A stretch of 64,000 nt of DNA from an uncultured Agrobacterium sp. (GTDB taxonomy: Bacteria; Pseudomonadota; Alphaproteobacteria; Rhizobiales; Rhizobiaceae), in contig CAJYTK010000013.1 in NCBI GenBank assembly GCA_913777615.1, forward strand, positions 248,001 to 312,000, written 5' to 3'. Below are positions 28,801 to 34,244 of this stretch, in pieces. Position numbers and translations under genes: made by a program. How positions within the stretch are numbered: the first letter of the stretch is position 1; each line of letters starts with the position of its first letter. The notes under the pieces were generated by a model. That model did no database searches and was not told where the DNA came from. It was given only the letters and a program-made list of their open reading frames with translations.

Positions 28801-29205
28801 ATCGGCAAGGATCAGATCCTCAGTGGCGACCAGATCGACGCAACCGACATCATTGCGCAGGCTATGGGCTTCACTCCCGCGAAGATCGCAGAAACGTGGG
28901 AACGCAACAGCGCACTGAAAAACGCAGAAACCCGCGTCAAGCGCACCCGGCAGTCCCTGATCAACAGATGGGCAATGGCGACTATGGCAGGTGACAAAGA
29001 AGCCGCAACAGAGGTGCTCGAGAGCATCAAGCGGTTTAATTCCGTGCCTGTCCACGCGGGTTTCCCGATCAAGGGCGAAACCCTCAAGCGCTCGATCCAG
29101 ACACGAGCCACCAACGCGGCCAAACGCGAAGACGGCGTTCTGATCGGGAACAAGGCGCTTGGCGCATCGCTGAGAGAGCGCCTGGCTGATCCGGTCTACC
29201 GGTAA
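13801..29205 (+). CDS. Giant polyvalent PLxRFG-domain protein (5134 aa)
   Basis: ATG 13801 has AGGAG at 13789-13793. Approximate domains by residue: 51-178 SleB-like cell-wall hydrolase; 242-365 M15/VanY-like peptidase (HADGTASDI, LHVDM); 694-815 hydrophobic, ejection-like; 963-1112 two beta repeats (YEGDEAVVV / YENGGSEAVVV); 1493-1634 pyrophosphatase-like domain (VGRDKDHIDIFV); 2050-2167 PBECR-type nuclease-like domain (ILRGYEGKW...IDLVWG); 2267-2527 N6-adenine methyltransferase (LEPSVGAGNF, NPPFG); 3040-3670 SNF2-like helicase (TVGAGKT, VDEAHEF, QRDGRGIRQ); 3920-4060 JAB-like domain (FHNHPSNGPLSVAD); PLGRFG at 4447; hydrophobic stretches near 4634-4681 and 4843-4882. Such proteins are thought to be injected with phage DNA and protect it in the new host. 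The gene converges on the tail operon. Confidence 0.9.
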   Translation: MPIVIGLGDDAEWKDPLNLFGGDAPGLAPSSDSATAPNQHQNMRAVMPEGMSERDWNDTVNTVIAEAAGEGDEGMAGVAHVIQNRSKIRGQSIGDVVRDPDQFTGYSKPGPKAQEAMRDPQVRARAENILRSVMAGEGVDPTGGADHYHADYVNPSWAKSMAETKRIGSHLFYNSKAGDKAPNAETAFVSENDGLGLLGPKGQFGDLLKGEEKSDVPNPSGKGLARLVREPEEKENSGGGKLNFVHPGQEKIAPQFAAILTETSKAMGRDFTINSGYRSPTHSVEAAKPGGPGEHADGTASDISMKGMSEGERAKLVRELYSRGARRFITYKNSPDMLHVDMKDQTGKGTPWFMFDKSARNMPNAPEWFKEVAADPGGASREALAFAQGDNPDGPELRPFKPGESRPNAGGSYSTEISTTWQLPDGKWVNVPSLWMSKSGPQQFAPDDEEGILGAMQKYEAVSGTTFPRFPSESAAVAAAKARSEAGGAAAQRGIVVDDTYAPSDGLGLYAGSTNPFEAEAKATAQARADATAAEAQRVERARIEAETSAHNQDVERRLTDGKGRYAVINESELADWQKQWDEKFRSSGIAGDLVRRFGMGAGSTSQSISNLNRLIVSKLPGGDRINEALDGIDRWWAGKTQNEQAQESIDRMSGSLSPEGEAAREKKWWNEDTKTLGPAWKDPRSYLGTIAESAPATIATMAPSGILARGAFLTARATGATLEVASATAAKTATIAGGISEGLLGGADAALSVKQRIAEIPREQLLASDAVKQLVAGGMSEDAAIKAISEDAQTQALLTAGVITGAFGGMGDRALAKIIAEGVEGGVARRIGVGAAKGMVGEGIFEEAPQSAGQTIAENAAVARVKPDQDLTEGLGESVASGVAAGGAMGGGMGAVGGVARPAAHNTGPSPEAGQAAPEPTAPVEPDDRGPLRRAADHGQQRQADRGAAANAGVPIDGRPGVKSTVRVEAEGVDPFMGTVEGYEGDEAVVVDSGSGEVYQVPLANLTEIAPPVADYQYPEKSQDGMPEHSADPALEPLPPMSAEVTSEMPPRSEDIPATEKRPTRPQPGQRVIVVDPAAGRFSARIERYENGGSEAVVVNGEGKAYQVPLESMKVNGLTPAQVEQQDLERDPPIEREIGDAGPNSRKIGDKTVLLPDEKHAALYDLAREQIIAKKLGGTSQIDMDSVLPQERKRLADEFRIKVSDLATLADDYRYRAERAAKQAKSKLPVNMHAVNDRLLKQRQSALAKEAGETPAQTADDGATWWDVDLTSQDRKSILEQAGVKRSERLTWAGMTPGIRKKLTDVRDAQRAAAEDVATLAGQQTFRTAKGSEYKVYSDGTTTRNKALRDQPGHEGDSGIKPRTAKTVYVDTNASSLSAAGLSLASPEKGARVAIKDGKATLVTWNSKENGWGASPEGRDITIHDTPAVGRYPLELWNPVDDVPGYAAYSRMHAGNEIVEVGGSADTAANEAATSPTNDRPEPTQAQKEAGNYKVGRLKLGGLDISIENPAGSKRKGVSSSGKAWSVDMKSHYGYIRGTVGRDKDHIDIFVRPGTETLDDSSPIFVVDQKDPARGRFDEHKVMAGFDNEAQARAAYLENYTADWKGLGDITQTTLGDFKTWLKSGKTSEPFAPKWFASQEKADGYVAKNKIADTHEVVQRGKRFEVLERERTTPAIRSGKGTELDPSAHPWSDVWGSDADAVSDALSRIASTNGGDTPISDAVKAKVGDKDLLQLIEQRWGEGGAGGNRYMIETRKGPIVTITLEKDNGNQRVVLRGKDLADAIRKEFAVSLEDMRRDAAARDAVAASRPQDNATKSVSTTPEVKPAKPAPIVSENKLFTEDAATKARELLRRKLSGNTLNSGIDPELLQAGITLAGYHIEKGARTFAAYASAMLADLGEGARPYLKSWYMGVKYDPRAATFEGISSAAEVESADVNSFTGAINEPEQLDRAGAPALEGVSSKAVPRAESGRDAGRSAEGSRGADLSRSGPARAERVQAGRGVADGEGELPVATTRRKPADRAAEPDVAGSDERGSQRTENRRDQVEEGPFGPILRGYEGKWREAAVELEKRQSGDAIGALSHREVGPIDLVWGKAGNNQHDGSGLAKLIAWHPEVLADLQGFIDGLHVDPASRTERRIQLVSDNGRAGIRLDYDGNAKTWLLTAYDTNVLRRANASSQSLSEIWEGQSSGESAGKSATSDTASTDPSDAIASRQTSTKDNIASKPSDVQSAGAVPAQQRPSDYVITDGDALGEGGQKAKFRSNVAAIELVKQLDEQKRPATRDEQSVLAKWVGWGGLRAAFPREDGSVAKGWEKQAAELKSLLTKEEYSAAESSTRNAHYTSPEIVGAAWSIVQRLGFKGGQVLEPSVGAGNFLGLMPGEVRGTSHVTGVELDRITGSIAKNLYPSANIQAPIGFEKLSVPDSYFDLAIGNPPFGSEKLYDKERTHLNKLSIHNFFFAKAIETLRPGGILAMVVTNRFLDGQSAAARNLIQSKADFIGAIRLPNDAFLKNAGTEVTTDIVILQRREAGAAPKGSDWLEVVDYRGRDGNVVPLNKYFVENPDMMLGEFGGYGSMYGPNEPALIARGGQNTAAELAKAVEKLPQDIMGDTVPMRVTETVTVPETVNDVQVGTMFSAPDGSIHLRTPDHIGQPTSKAVDFANETAKERVAGMVRVRDAFAKLRRAQISDTASDQQIDNLRKRLNTFYDAFVNKHGPINSDANKRLFRDDPTWPQISALEQSFDKGLSAALAKKTGEKPRAPTATKAAIFTRRTQQPYKRPTSASSAKDALATVLNDYGRVNLAAMSDLYGKSQEAIVEELGSLIFKTPLGAYETADQYLSGNVKQKLAEAERAAEQDPEYRRNVNALRDVIPADIEAIDIDVKPGAPWLPANHVEDFIAHIAQGAVKPRAYYSVANAKWDLTVSQVTPAAQTLWGTDRAGVGTVLSAVMNGQTITISDRTSDGKTIINQPATDAANEKVERVKAEWRKWLWQDDKRRDDLARLYNDTFNTDVIQQFDGAHLTLPGKVGDDIIELRPSQKNFIWRTLQSGTALADHTVGAGKTFAAIASVMEKRRTGQARKPMMVVPNHLVGQWAADFVRLYPGAKVLAATKQDFEKERRKRLFARIATGDWDAVIVAHSSFGRIGVDPNYEAKFIQQQMDDLEASMAEVRRETGQKSRNVAQLTKWRDNLKAKMERLLDSGRKDDGLTFDELGVDALYVDEAHEFKNLAYSTSMQRVAGLGNMAGSSKAADLYMKSRFILEKTGGNNLVFLTGTPLSNTMAEMYTVQRYLDEKALRAMGVAHFDAWARVFGEVVTDWELSPSGQYKLNSRFSKFVNVPELMQRYRSFADVITNDDIKAQLAAQGKKFPLPKVKGGKPTNIVVERSPDQAAYIGVGKADDAGNLVFPNGSLVWRAENLPKKAEKGKDNMLKVMSDARKAALDMRLIDPSYPDHPKSKIHRAANEMARIYKSSKEDRGTQLVFIDLSTPKKAQAAEAARLRDLMEKADNGDEAAIEALDKISPDELLALESTFSVYDDLKQKLIDRGIPESEIAFIHDANTEAQKEELFGKVRSGRVRFLFGSTAKMGAGTNVQNRLVALHHLDAPWRPSDLEQRDGRGIRQGNELYAADPEGFEIEILRYATKNTLDARQWQTIEAKARFIQQVRKGDMKTREIEDIAGEAANAAEMKAAASGNPLILEEMDTRRKLRQLEGQSIEHDREQHRVKGKIKSLEDEADRLQRGLSKVEADADLARKVPEEFAGTVGGETFEKRKDFGAAIVAAMRKELIDKEGVREIGEYAGFKVGIDPLGFGRAFNVTLEGAREYTVPVDDASDVDAAGLAQRIMNTVKRLANQPAIDKERISEAKAQVPALQKQIGAWEGAQELADTAARHRRILDALKPQPKSAETSVKVDAGDVDAPIANKRPDPVVIAIANDLQTVGIPAAPNSTAIFQWAKNTIARFGKSGHEYLMAVDDDGSVVEFGTAKKKAATGINNKLYGALLNPDRRLVVFHNHPSNGPLSVADISMMGLPGLHSVWAFGANGMQMRAVLTPESEAVMRAAADPNQTVKEWREILSSALEQVDAFLRPLVTGGSIEVEAGNTAYTNAAAILAQKSGLIDISSNVNYDTSAIEGLNAKLDKLAVALKEQISDGTAGSTDKGISRRPARDVRHVAEVEGLARIGEPVAGTRSGPAGLSETGAPDYQRKERRADRQPGRVERVTQSRIVEELRGKLTDLQPALLKTIPLNYFSELARSNMTAVGDYLRVKRLMDAFRGTKHAEADSVAQDWLKYTRLGFAGKDKAKAQELADLMHDATLAGVDPAATDDETKALPGYDHLRKRFMALPPKGRELYVKVRDAYREQSQELDEILLDNVRKAQQIAEKNAEDRYKLTMQKIKDAGLTGIDRKNAEEDATSAYKAETTKSRWAAKARLTRMRIAFESSRVQPPYFPLGRFGRYFATVRDIDGRVLSFSKHETVAERDRMARELRAEYPAGKVEVGVMEASGDIRKAMDPRIVAEIEEILGGANIGGDVMDQIWQRYLESMPDLSTRKRFIHRKGTAGYSKDALRVFSSHMFHAAHQMARLKYGLELQELVNNAVDQAKESDDQTRAMTLANELSSRHKWVMNPTGSKVAQTMTSTAFVWYLAASPGAALVNMTQTVMLGLPILAAKFGGFKGAAVALSKASADSVAGKGSVVSDRLTPDERRAMDAFYESGLIDRTQSHDLAGVGETGVEYTPLRAKVMEKISWAFHRAEVWNREVTALAAYRMARSAGQNMSDAIDTAHDLTWKTHFDYSNSSRPALLQNDFAKVALVFRQHNINMLYRVARDIHQSVKGETAQARREARYQLAGVMGMMAAMAGVTGTMGFSVAMMIAGAIFGDDDDPMAFEDQFKADVVDILGPQLGGVLLNGVPGHYLGIDLSSRIGMPDLWFRSPTRELQGKDEYQYWLSQSLGATVSLGEQLYTGFKVMTDDGDVARGIEMMAPKAVRDLMKAYRYSQDGVATIGKDQILSGDQIDATDIIAQAMGFTPAKIAETWERNSALKNAETRVKRTRQSLINRWAMATMAGDKEAATEVLESIKRFNSVPVHAGFPIKGETLKRSIQTRATNAAKREDGVLIGNKALGASLRERLADPVYR
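19634..19942 (+). CDS. Small gene overprinted (+1 frame) inside the giant gene, no. 1
   Basis: A 102-residue reading frame in frame +1 relative to the giant gene, with GGAG six bases before ATG. Its product looks like a genuine globular helical protein (MNLNNWIELGRQHWKEF, then GTLDEALKAAAEQTYQEAD, then FKPDEAWQMVRENYLLLP), rich in Trp, Tyr and Phe. The giant-gene frame over the same bases (residues about 1945-2047) is Ala/Arg/Gly/Glu-rich and probably a disordered linker. That is the pattern expected if the linker tolerates a second gene. The longer frame from 19547 lacks a ribosome site. The function is unknown. Confidence 0.6.
   Translation: MNLNNWIELGRQHWKEFLPKRYRELKAAGTLDEALKAAAEQTYQEADQLEQSGFKPDEAWQMVRENYLLLPPEGSQQTERQSQTSQDLMSAARSGQRTVEIR
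26243..26452 (+). CDS. Small gene overprinted (+1 frame) inside the giant gene, no. 2
   Basis: A 69-residue frame, again +1 to the giant gene, with AAGGA 11 bases before ATG. The product has a plausible fold pattern (PPATFDTLQRWRDWHASV, then DRQAYLKQARQIIREK) with two Trp in a helix. The giant-gene frame here (residues about 4148-4217) is an Arg/Gly/Glu-rich linker between the JAB-like domain and the C-terminal part. The same logic as the first overprinted gene supports it; its function is unknown and the ribosome site is weaker. Confidence 0.5.
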   Translation: MAQQAAPIRGFHDDPPATFDTLQRWRDWHASVSQWPARDPDRQAYLKQARQIIREKSAEQTDSQDVSNA

Positions 29206-29211
29206 CAAAAA

Positions 29212-29231
29212 AGCGCCGCGAAAGCGGCGCT
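29212..29231. terminator. Bidirectional intrinsic terminator
   Basis: AGCGCCGC / GCGGCGCT with a GAAA loop, an A-run on its left (ACAAAAAA) and TCTTCTCTCT on its right. It lies between the convergent ends of the giant gene and the tail operon and would work in both directions. Confidence 0.85.
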
Positions 29232-29269
29232 CTTCTCTCTAATCCGATGGCGTGGTGCTGGCGAGGTAG

Positions 29270-30580
29270 TTACGGGTTCAGACCGATCGCCGTCTGACGG
29301 CTGCGCAGCTGCTCTTGGACTGCTTTCGGCCACTGCCATTCAGGGATACCCTTTTCCTGAAGTGCTCGAGCGACGTCGAGAACCGGAGCCCCATTTTGTA
29401 CCGTGGCCTCTGCCTCTGCCACGATCGCACCGACGTCGGGGGCCTCCTGCGCCGGAGCCTGTGATGCTCGGCTCATCATCTCGTCGACGCGCTTGCCATA
29501 GCTTTCTTGAGCCCGTGCTGGCACTCCCGGTATAGGGGCTTTTTTGGGCGAAGACGCCTGCGCGTCATCGTCCTTCGACTTTCTCTCTGTCGGCGCTTTT
29601 GCTTTCTGCTGTGGAACAGGCTTTCCCGTGATCGTGTCGACGAGCACTTTGCGTTCCGTCGGAGCAGCGCCGACTCCAGCCAAGCCCACCTGACCATCGC
29701 CACGCTGCAAAGCGAGCTCTTGTTCGATGAGCTTTTCCTTTTCTTCAACCGGCATGTCGTCGAACTTCTTGTCGGTGCCGCCCAGCCCGCCGTCAAACCT
29801 CTTTCGTAGAGACGTGATAGCATTGGTTCGCTGCTTAGTATCACCGACGCCATACTGCCTGTCGATCTTCTTCTTTTCTTCGTATGTGCGCAGATTGGCG
29901 GCTTCTTTGTCTGCCACAGCGCGTGCGGCAATTTGACTGTTCCAGGCAGCCTCCGGGTTGCCGAACGTCGCAATGAGTTTAGGGAGGTCGGAGGTCTGGA
30001 TGTCCTGTGTAACCTCCTTCCCATCCGGGGTGCGCAACTGGATGCGGAAGCCCCGATTAGCGCCCTCTGGGGTGACGATCGGCTCTTGGCCCAAGACCTC
30101 GTAGCCGTTGTTGATATACCCTTTGACCTGTCCCGCCTTGATAACGTCGGCCAAGGCCCCGGCACCATCACCTGTCTGAGCTTTGACCAGAGCCCCGGCG
30201 AACAATCTAGCGCCATTCTTCGCGTCTTCCGTCTCTCCCCATTCCTGCACCCGCCTGGCGTTATCAAGATCGCCATTTGCGAGATAGGTGTTCTTCATCT
30301 TGGGCAGAGCGAACTTGTTCCAGAACTGGTCGAAATCGCCGGGCTGCTGAGTGCCAGCGTTCACCTGTGCGTCGAACGTCGTTTTGGCATCGGCGTTGAT
30401 TTTGTCGATCTCGTTGCGCTGTGCGATTACGCGATTGTATTCGACGTCTTGGCGGTCCGCCAAAACCTTGGCGCGCTCGTCCGCAACCTTTTTTCGCTCC
30501 TCGTTTTCCCAACCCTGCCGGATCTGTTGACCCTTGGCAAACCCGTCCATGAATCCGCCCAAACCGATTGCCAAGCTCAT
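29270..30580 (-). CDS. Putative internal virion / DNA-ejection protein
   Basis: A 436-residue protein, last gene of the capsid-tail operon. The N-terminus has a Gly-rich hydrophobic patch (AIGLGGFMDGFAKGQQ) followed by long charged helices, a beta domain near residues 160-215, and a disordered Lys/Pro/Ala-rich C-terminal third. This composition and position resemble internal proteins ejected by short-tailed phages, although no catalytic motif is visible. Its start overlaps the upstream gene by four bases. The specific role is inferred. Confidence 0.6.
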   Translation of the reverse strand: MSLAIGLGGFMDGFAKGQQIRQGWENEERKKVADERAKVLADRQDVEYNRVIAQRNEIDKINADAKTTFDAQVNAGTQQPGDFDQFWNKFALPKMKNTYLANGDLDNARRVQEWGETEDAKNGARLFAGALVKAQTGDGAGALADVIKAGQVKGYINNGYEVLGQEPIVTPEGANRGFRIQLRTPDGKEVTQDIQTSDLPKLIATFGNPEAAWNSQIAARAVADKEAANLRTYEEKKKIDRQYGVGDTKQRTNAITSLRKRFDGGLGGTDKKFDDMPVEEKEKLIEQELALQRGDGQVGLAGVGAAPTERKVLVDTITGKPVPQQKAKAPTERKSKDDDAQASSPKKAPIPGVPARAQESYGKRVDEMMSRASQAPAQEAPDVGAIVAEAEATVQNGAPVLDVARALQEKGIPEWQWPKAVQEQLRSRQTAIGLNP

Positions 30581-31740
30581 GCTGCGATGTCCTTCTGATT
30601 TTTAACCTTTGGTGCCGACCGCTTGCGGGTAGGGGGTTCAGAGCTGCCGAGGCCTATCGCTTCGATGACAGCGTCCAGCTTGTTGTCGACGTCCTGGACG
30701 GCCTTCATGGTAATGCCGATCGCATCCTGAGCGGCGATGTTCTGACCGTCACCAAGCCCGGTCTGCTCAGTGAAGTCTTGGGCATACGTCCCAATGTGGC
30801 GACCTTCATCGGCGACGCCCTCTTTGTAATCCCATGCCTCGACGGGCATCGCCTTCAGCGCCTCGAGGGCTTCGCCGTCCTCGATGGGCTCTTTGTTCTC
30901 TTTTGCGTTTTCGTCGGATTTGAACAGAAGTCCGCCGATACCGCCCAAAAAGCTGCCGATGCCTTGCGCCCCTGCAGCATTCATTTGCTGCTGCGTCTTC
31001 CAAGCGTCCAGCTGTAAGCCGTATTGCTGGTTAAGCGTGCTTGCTTGGCCAGCGTAGCCCTGCATCGCTCCGCTGAAACCAGAGTTCATAATGGTGGACG
31101 CGGCCAGCGATTGACCGTTGGTAGCTTGATTGCCAGACAGCGCGGTGCCACTTGCCGCCACGCTGCCGCCTGCGCCCGCGGCGGCTTGCGCTGGCAAGCC
31201 CTTACCGAGGTTGACGACGTCAGCCTTCAGAGCGAGCGCCTTATCCCTCACGGCCTGCCTGGCTGTGTTGGCGGCACCAGCTTCCGCAAGTGACACCCCG
31301 AGGTCAGAGGCGGCCTGCACACCCGCAAATCGACCGCTGCCGGGTGTGACGCCCATAGAGGCATTGGCGCGTTCTGTGGCGGCGCGATTGTTGGCCGCGG
31401 CGGTCTGCACGTCGGCCCGAGCCTCTGCTGCGGCTTCCGCCTGCTTCGCCTCGGAGCCGTAATTTTTTGCCTCGTTGATGAACTCGTCTTCGATAGGCCG
31501 ATAGACGCTCTCGTACCGGGCGCGGTCTGCCTTCGACCACTTAGCTTGGTCCGTCGCCAGACCAAGCTGCTGCTCTGTAACTTTCGTGGTGAGCGCGTCC
31601 AGCTCTTTCTGGCGCTCCTGCGAAACAGCGAACGCATCCTTCGCAAAGCCAAGCCATGCTTCGCCTGTTTTCGCCTGCATAAGTGCGGCTGCGCCGATCT
31701 GTGGATCTGGTGCGGGTGCTGAATTGCTGCTTTTGCCCAT
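30577..31740 (-). CDS. Phage tail/internal protein with C-terminal S74-type (intramolecular chaperone) domain
   Basis: A 387-residue protein. The first 270 residues are Ala/Gln/Gly-rich helix with a Gly-rich patch (GIGSFLGGIGGLLF). From there the sequence follows the peptidase-S74 pattern: SDENAKENKEPI, AMPVEAWDYKEG, RHIGTYAQDF and a final helix AIGITMKAVQDVDNKL. In that family the Ser of SD and a nearby Lys allow self-cleavage after trimer assembly; here Ser-Asp and Lys (in AKENK) are both present. It begins a subunit of the operon with its own leader element (31738-31776). Confidence 0.65.
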   Translation of the reverse strand: MGKSSNSAPAPDPQIGAAALMQAKTGEAWLGFAKDAFAVSQERQKELDALTTKVTEQQLGLATDQAKWSKADRARYESVYRPIEDEFINEAKNYGSEAKQAEAAAEARADVQTAAANNRAATERANASMGVTPGSGRFAGVQAASDLGVSLAEAGAANTARQAVRDKALALKADVVNLGKGLPAQAAAGAGGSVAASGTALSGNQATNGQSLAASTIMNSGFSGAMQGYAGQASTLNQQYGLQLDAWKTQQQMNAAGAQGIGSFLGGIGGLLFKSDENAKENKEPIEDGEALEALKAMPVEAWDYKEGVADEGRHIGTYAQDFTEQTGLGDGQNIAAQDAIGITMKAVQDVDNKLDAVIEAIGLGSSEPPTRKRSAPKVKNQKDIAA

Positions 31741-31776
31741 AATGCTGCCTTCTGAAGAGGGTCAGCGCTCATGCGC
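31738..31776 (-). promoter_or_regulatory. Phage leader element 5: 12-base motif plus hairpin over RBS
   Basis: On the minus strand GCGCATGAGCGC (31776-31765) ends 24 nt before ATG 31740. GCTG-CCT (bulged) pairs with AGG-CAGC, seven pairs that bury the AAGG ribosome site. This copy is a one-base variant and has the weakest stem of the five. A TATATAGAT stretch lies directly upstream and could be a -10 region. Confidence 0.45.
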
Positions 31777-31786
31777 AATTTGCTAT

Positions 31787-32239
31787 CTATATATCGCGAT
31801 GCCCGGTTTTTCCAGCGAAGCGTTCCGGGAGCCAGCGGCATTCCTCTCGCAACATGCCGTAAACGATCAGATCTTCGCCGGCGTCTCCCGCCTTGCGCAT
31901 AAGTCCTTCACGCTTGAAGCCAAAGTGCTCATTAAATCGGATCGCATCTTCGTTGTTTACCGATACGAAGCTGTTGAGGCGAGGGTAGGCGAGCTGGATA
32001 AACGGGTACGCAAAAACCTTGATGATCAGCTCGCGCGTGATCCAGCGACGGCCGCCATCTGACACGACCGATACCCAGCAACCGCGTGTGGTGAAGGAAT
32101 CGAACACGACAATGCCCTGGATGTCCTCGCCTGAGCTTATTGCTATGGCTTTGGCGTCAGCACGAAAGCGAAGATTGCCGCGACGCGCTGCAAGCTCCAC
32201 CAGTTTGTCACTTGGCGAGTAGATGACCCGTTTCGTCAT
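31787..32239 (-). CDS. GNAT-family acetyltransferase-like phage protein
   Basis: A 150-residue protein. The C-terminal half matches the GNAT acetyl-CoA fold end: RLNSFVSVNNEDAIRFNEHFGFKREGLMRKAG, with the usual N-x-x-A-x-x-x-x-E-x-x-G-F pattern, then an LIVYGMLREEC strand. It is embedded in the capsid-tail operon, overlapping the upstream gene by four bases. Phage copies of such enzymes may modify a host or virion protein; the substrate is unknown. Confidence 0.75.
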   Translation of the reverse strand: MTKRVIYSPSDKLVELAARRGNLRFRADAKAIAISSGEDIQGIVVFDSFTTRGCWVSVVSDGGRRWITRELIIKVFAYPFIQLAYPRLNSFVSVNNEDAIRFNEHFGFKREGLMRKAGDAGEDLIVYGMLREECRWLPERFAGKTGHRDI

Positions 32240-32478
32240 CGTATGAGCTTCCGCTGCAAGGCCTGTGCAACGGTGTTAAGGCGGCTGGATATTTCCTTGA
32301 TGTCCTTCAGCAGCGAATTGAAGTCGTCCTGAGTAGGTGCTGCGGCCACCTCTTTCGTCTTTACCTGCGCGAGTTGAAGTAGCTCACGCACATCTTCAAT
32401 ACGGACAGCTGCTCGCTCTCGGGAGCCGGACCGCGACCCGTCAAGAACTTCCAACTTCTCGATCTGGCTGCCCTGCAT
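32236..32478 (-). CDS. Small helical phage protein
   Basis: An 80-residue protein with two predicted amphipathic helices (EDVRELLQLAQVKTKEVA and FNSLLKDIKEISSRLNTVAQAL) that could form a coiled coil. It sits two bases from the large tail protein and overlaps the GNAT gene. There is no recognised family; a tail-assembly helper or chaperone is plausible. Confidence 0.6.
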   Translation of the reverse strand: MQGSQIEKLEVLDGSRSGSRERAAVRIEDVRELLQLAQVKTKEVAAAPTQDDFNSLLKDIKEISSRLNTVAQALQRKLIR

Positions 32479-32480
32479 CT

Positions 32481-34214
32481 TCAGCCTCTTAGCTCATCGA
32501 CCGTCGTTGCAAGTGATATGCTCCCGATCGGGATATTTGACTGAACAGCTATCTCCCAGCAACGAGCGTTCTTTGCTGCCAGTCTAGCGACTGAGCCGAT
32601 CTTGTCGGCGGTCCCAATAAGCTTACCATCAGCAAACACGCTTATGCTGGCAGACATAGGCGGCGGCATCGAAAGCATGGTGTCTCCACCGATCGCCATC
32701 TCATTTAAACATTGTTCATTCACTGCTGAGCCCAGCAAGCCGGAGGCGAAGATGACAGCGTTAGCGGCAGCAATTCGGTCGCGTTCCGCATCAATGCGTG
32801 TCCCATCGTAAGCGTCTGCGATCGATCCTTGATCCACAAGGATAGCGCCGAATGTGCCAGGCCTTGGCATCCAGAACTCTTTCGACCGCCATGAGTATTG
32901 CTCTGGAAAACCTGCCGGATCATCAAAGCGATAGACGTTGGTGTCTCCGGGGCGCTTGAAGAAAAGGGCTGACGTCTCTACGTCAAAATACAACGCGTCC
33001 GCTACTTCTCCTGATCGGACCAAAAAAGGCGCGGCGTTCACGTTGATGAACAGAGCGCCCGCTGATCTCTCCCCCGTAACCTCTGTGGTGTCGTAAAACA
33101 TCAAGTAGATGTTCCCGTGCTGGGCTCCCAGCGCGGTTTGGGGAGAGAGCGCTTGCCATTCATCTCGGCGGAAAAGCTGCTCTGTGACGAAAGATACTTC
33201 ACCTGATGCCCTAACAGAGATCAGGCCATCATTACTTGGATAGCAGATGGCAAATCCAAGATCGACAATGCCGCGAGGGTTGATGCAGGGGTAGTTCGCC
33301 TCGAGCTTCACACTCTGTATCGAATCCGGGTGCGAACCAGTCATCATGTATGGGTTGGCCCGCGTCAGCACCACAAGTACACCGCCGATGGAGGCCAAAC
33401 CTACCACGTCGCTGTCGCAGGTCATCACATACTTCTCCGGCCAAGCGTGTGGGCGCCATGGCTCGCAGAAATACACATCTCGCCCGACAAACGCTGCCAT
33501 CATTCCATTCGGCATAGAGGTTATGCCAGACAAGGTATCTTTCGGCTCATCCCACCCTGCCGATGGAAGAGCTTCCCGGAATGCATCGACGGCCACGGAA
33601 TCAACGAAATCTGCCGCCGATACTGCCCTTTCCGCGATCAGGTAGAGATAGGTACCGCTTGATCCTGTCTGAGAGCGATAGATCCGCTGCCGCGTGATCG
33701 ATCTCCCCGCGGGAGCCGCAGCAAAGCCGGAAAGGGTAACACTTTGGCCGGGCTTCCAATCAACACTCGGCGCGGCGGGAGACGGTGCGGTTTCCTCACC
33801 AAAGCTGGTGACGAACGTATAGGCATAGGTCCTTGTCTGGGTTTCGCCGCTCCCGGCCCCACCAAGCGTTGCAGCCAGCGCAGCAGTGGGACGGGGCACT
33901 CGCAAAGGGTAGATCGTACCAGATATGCGCACCTTTGGGACGCCGTCCCCCGTAAAGTAAAGGCGATCTTGAGCAACCGGCCCAGGCACTGCATCAACGT
34001 CGGTTAGCCACGAAAGCCATTGCCCCTGATGGCGATAAATCGTATGAGCGTCGGCCATAACGGTTTCGCCGGTTGCGAGAGAACCGTTGATTGGCGTCAG
34101 ACCACCGTCGTCGAGCCGGACGCCCACAGCTTCAGTCGCGGCCGTTTCAGGCAGCAGCCGAGGGATAATCAGCGGCTTTTCACCTGCAAAGGCAGACAAA
34201 ACGATCTTAGCCAT
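32481..34214 (-). CDS. Large phage tail protein (beta-rich)
   Basis: A 577-residue protein, almost entirely beta-strand-like with short repeats of the type YRSQTGSSGTYLYLIAE and GNIYLMFYDTT. It follows the tail-fibre genes and precedes the S74-type and ejection proteins, the usual place for a tail tube, knob or stabilisation protein in short-tailed phages. It shows no enzymatic motif. The family was not identified with certainty, so the exact tail role is open. Confidence 0.65.
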   Translation of the reverse strand: MAKIVLSAFAGEKPLIIPRLLPETAATEAVGVRLDDGGLTPINGSLATGETVMADAHTIYRHQGQWLSWLTDVDAVPGPVAQDRLYFTGDGVPKVRISGTIYPLRVPRPTAALAATLGGAGSGETQTRTYAYTFVTSFGEETAPSPAAPSVDWKPGQSVTLSGFAAAPAGRSITRQRIYRSQTGSSGTYLYLIAERAVSAADFVDSVAVDAFREALPSAGWDEPKDTLSGITSMPNGMMAAFVGRDVYFCEPWRPHAWPEKYVMTCDSDVVGLASIGGVLVVLTRANPYMMTGSHPDSIQSVKLEANYPCINPRGIVDLGFAICYPSNDGLISVRASGEVSFVTEQLFRRDEWQALSPQTALGAQHGNIYLMFYDTTEVTGERSAGALFINVNAAPFLVRSGEVADALYFDVETSALFFKRPGDTNVYRFDDPAGFPEQYSWRSKEFWMPRPGTFGAILVDQGSIADAYDGTRIDAERDRIAAANAVIFASGLLGSAVNEQCLNEMAIGGDTMLSMPPPMSASISVFADGKLIGTADKIGSVARLAAKNARCWEIAVQSNIPIGSISLATTVDELRG

Positions 34215-34244
34215 AAGTTTCTCCTTCCAGCTGCCGCACCTGTT

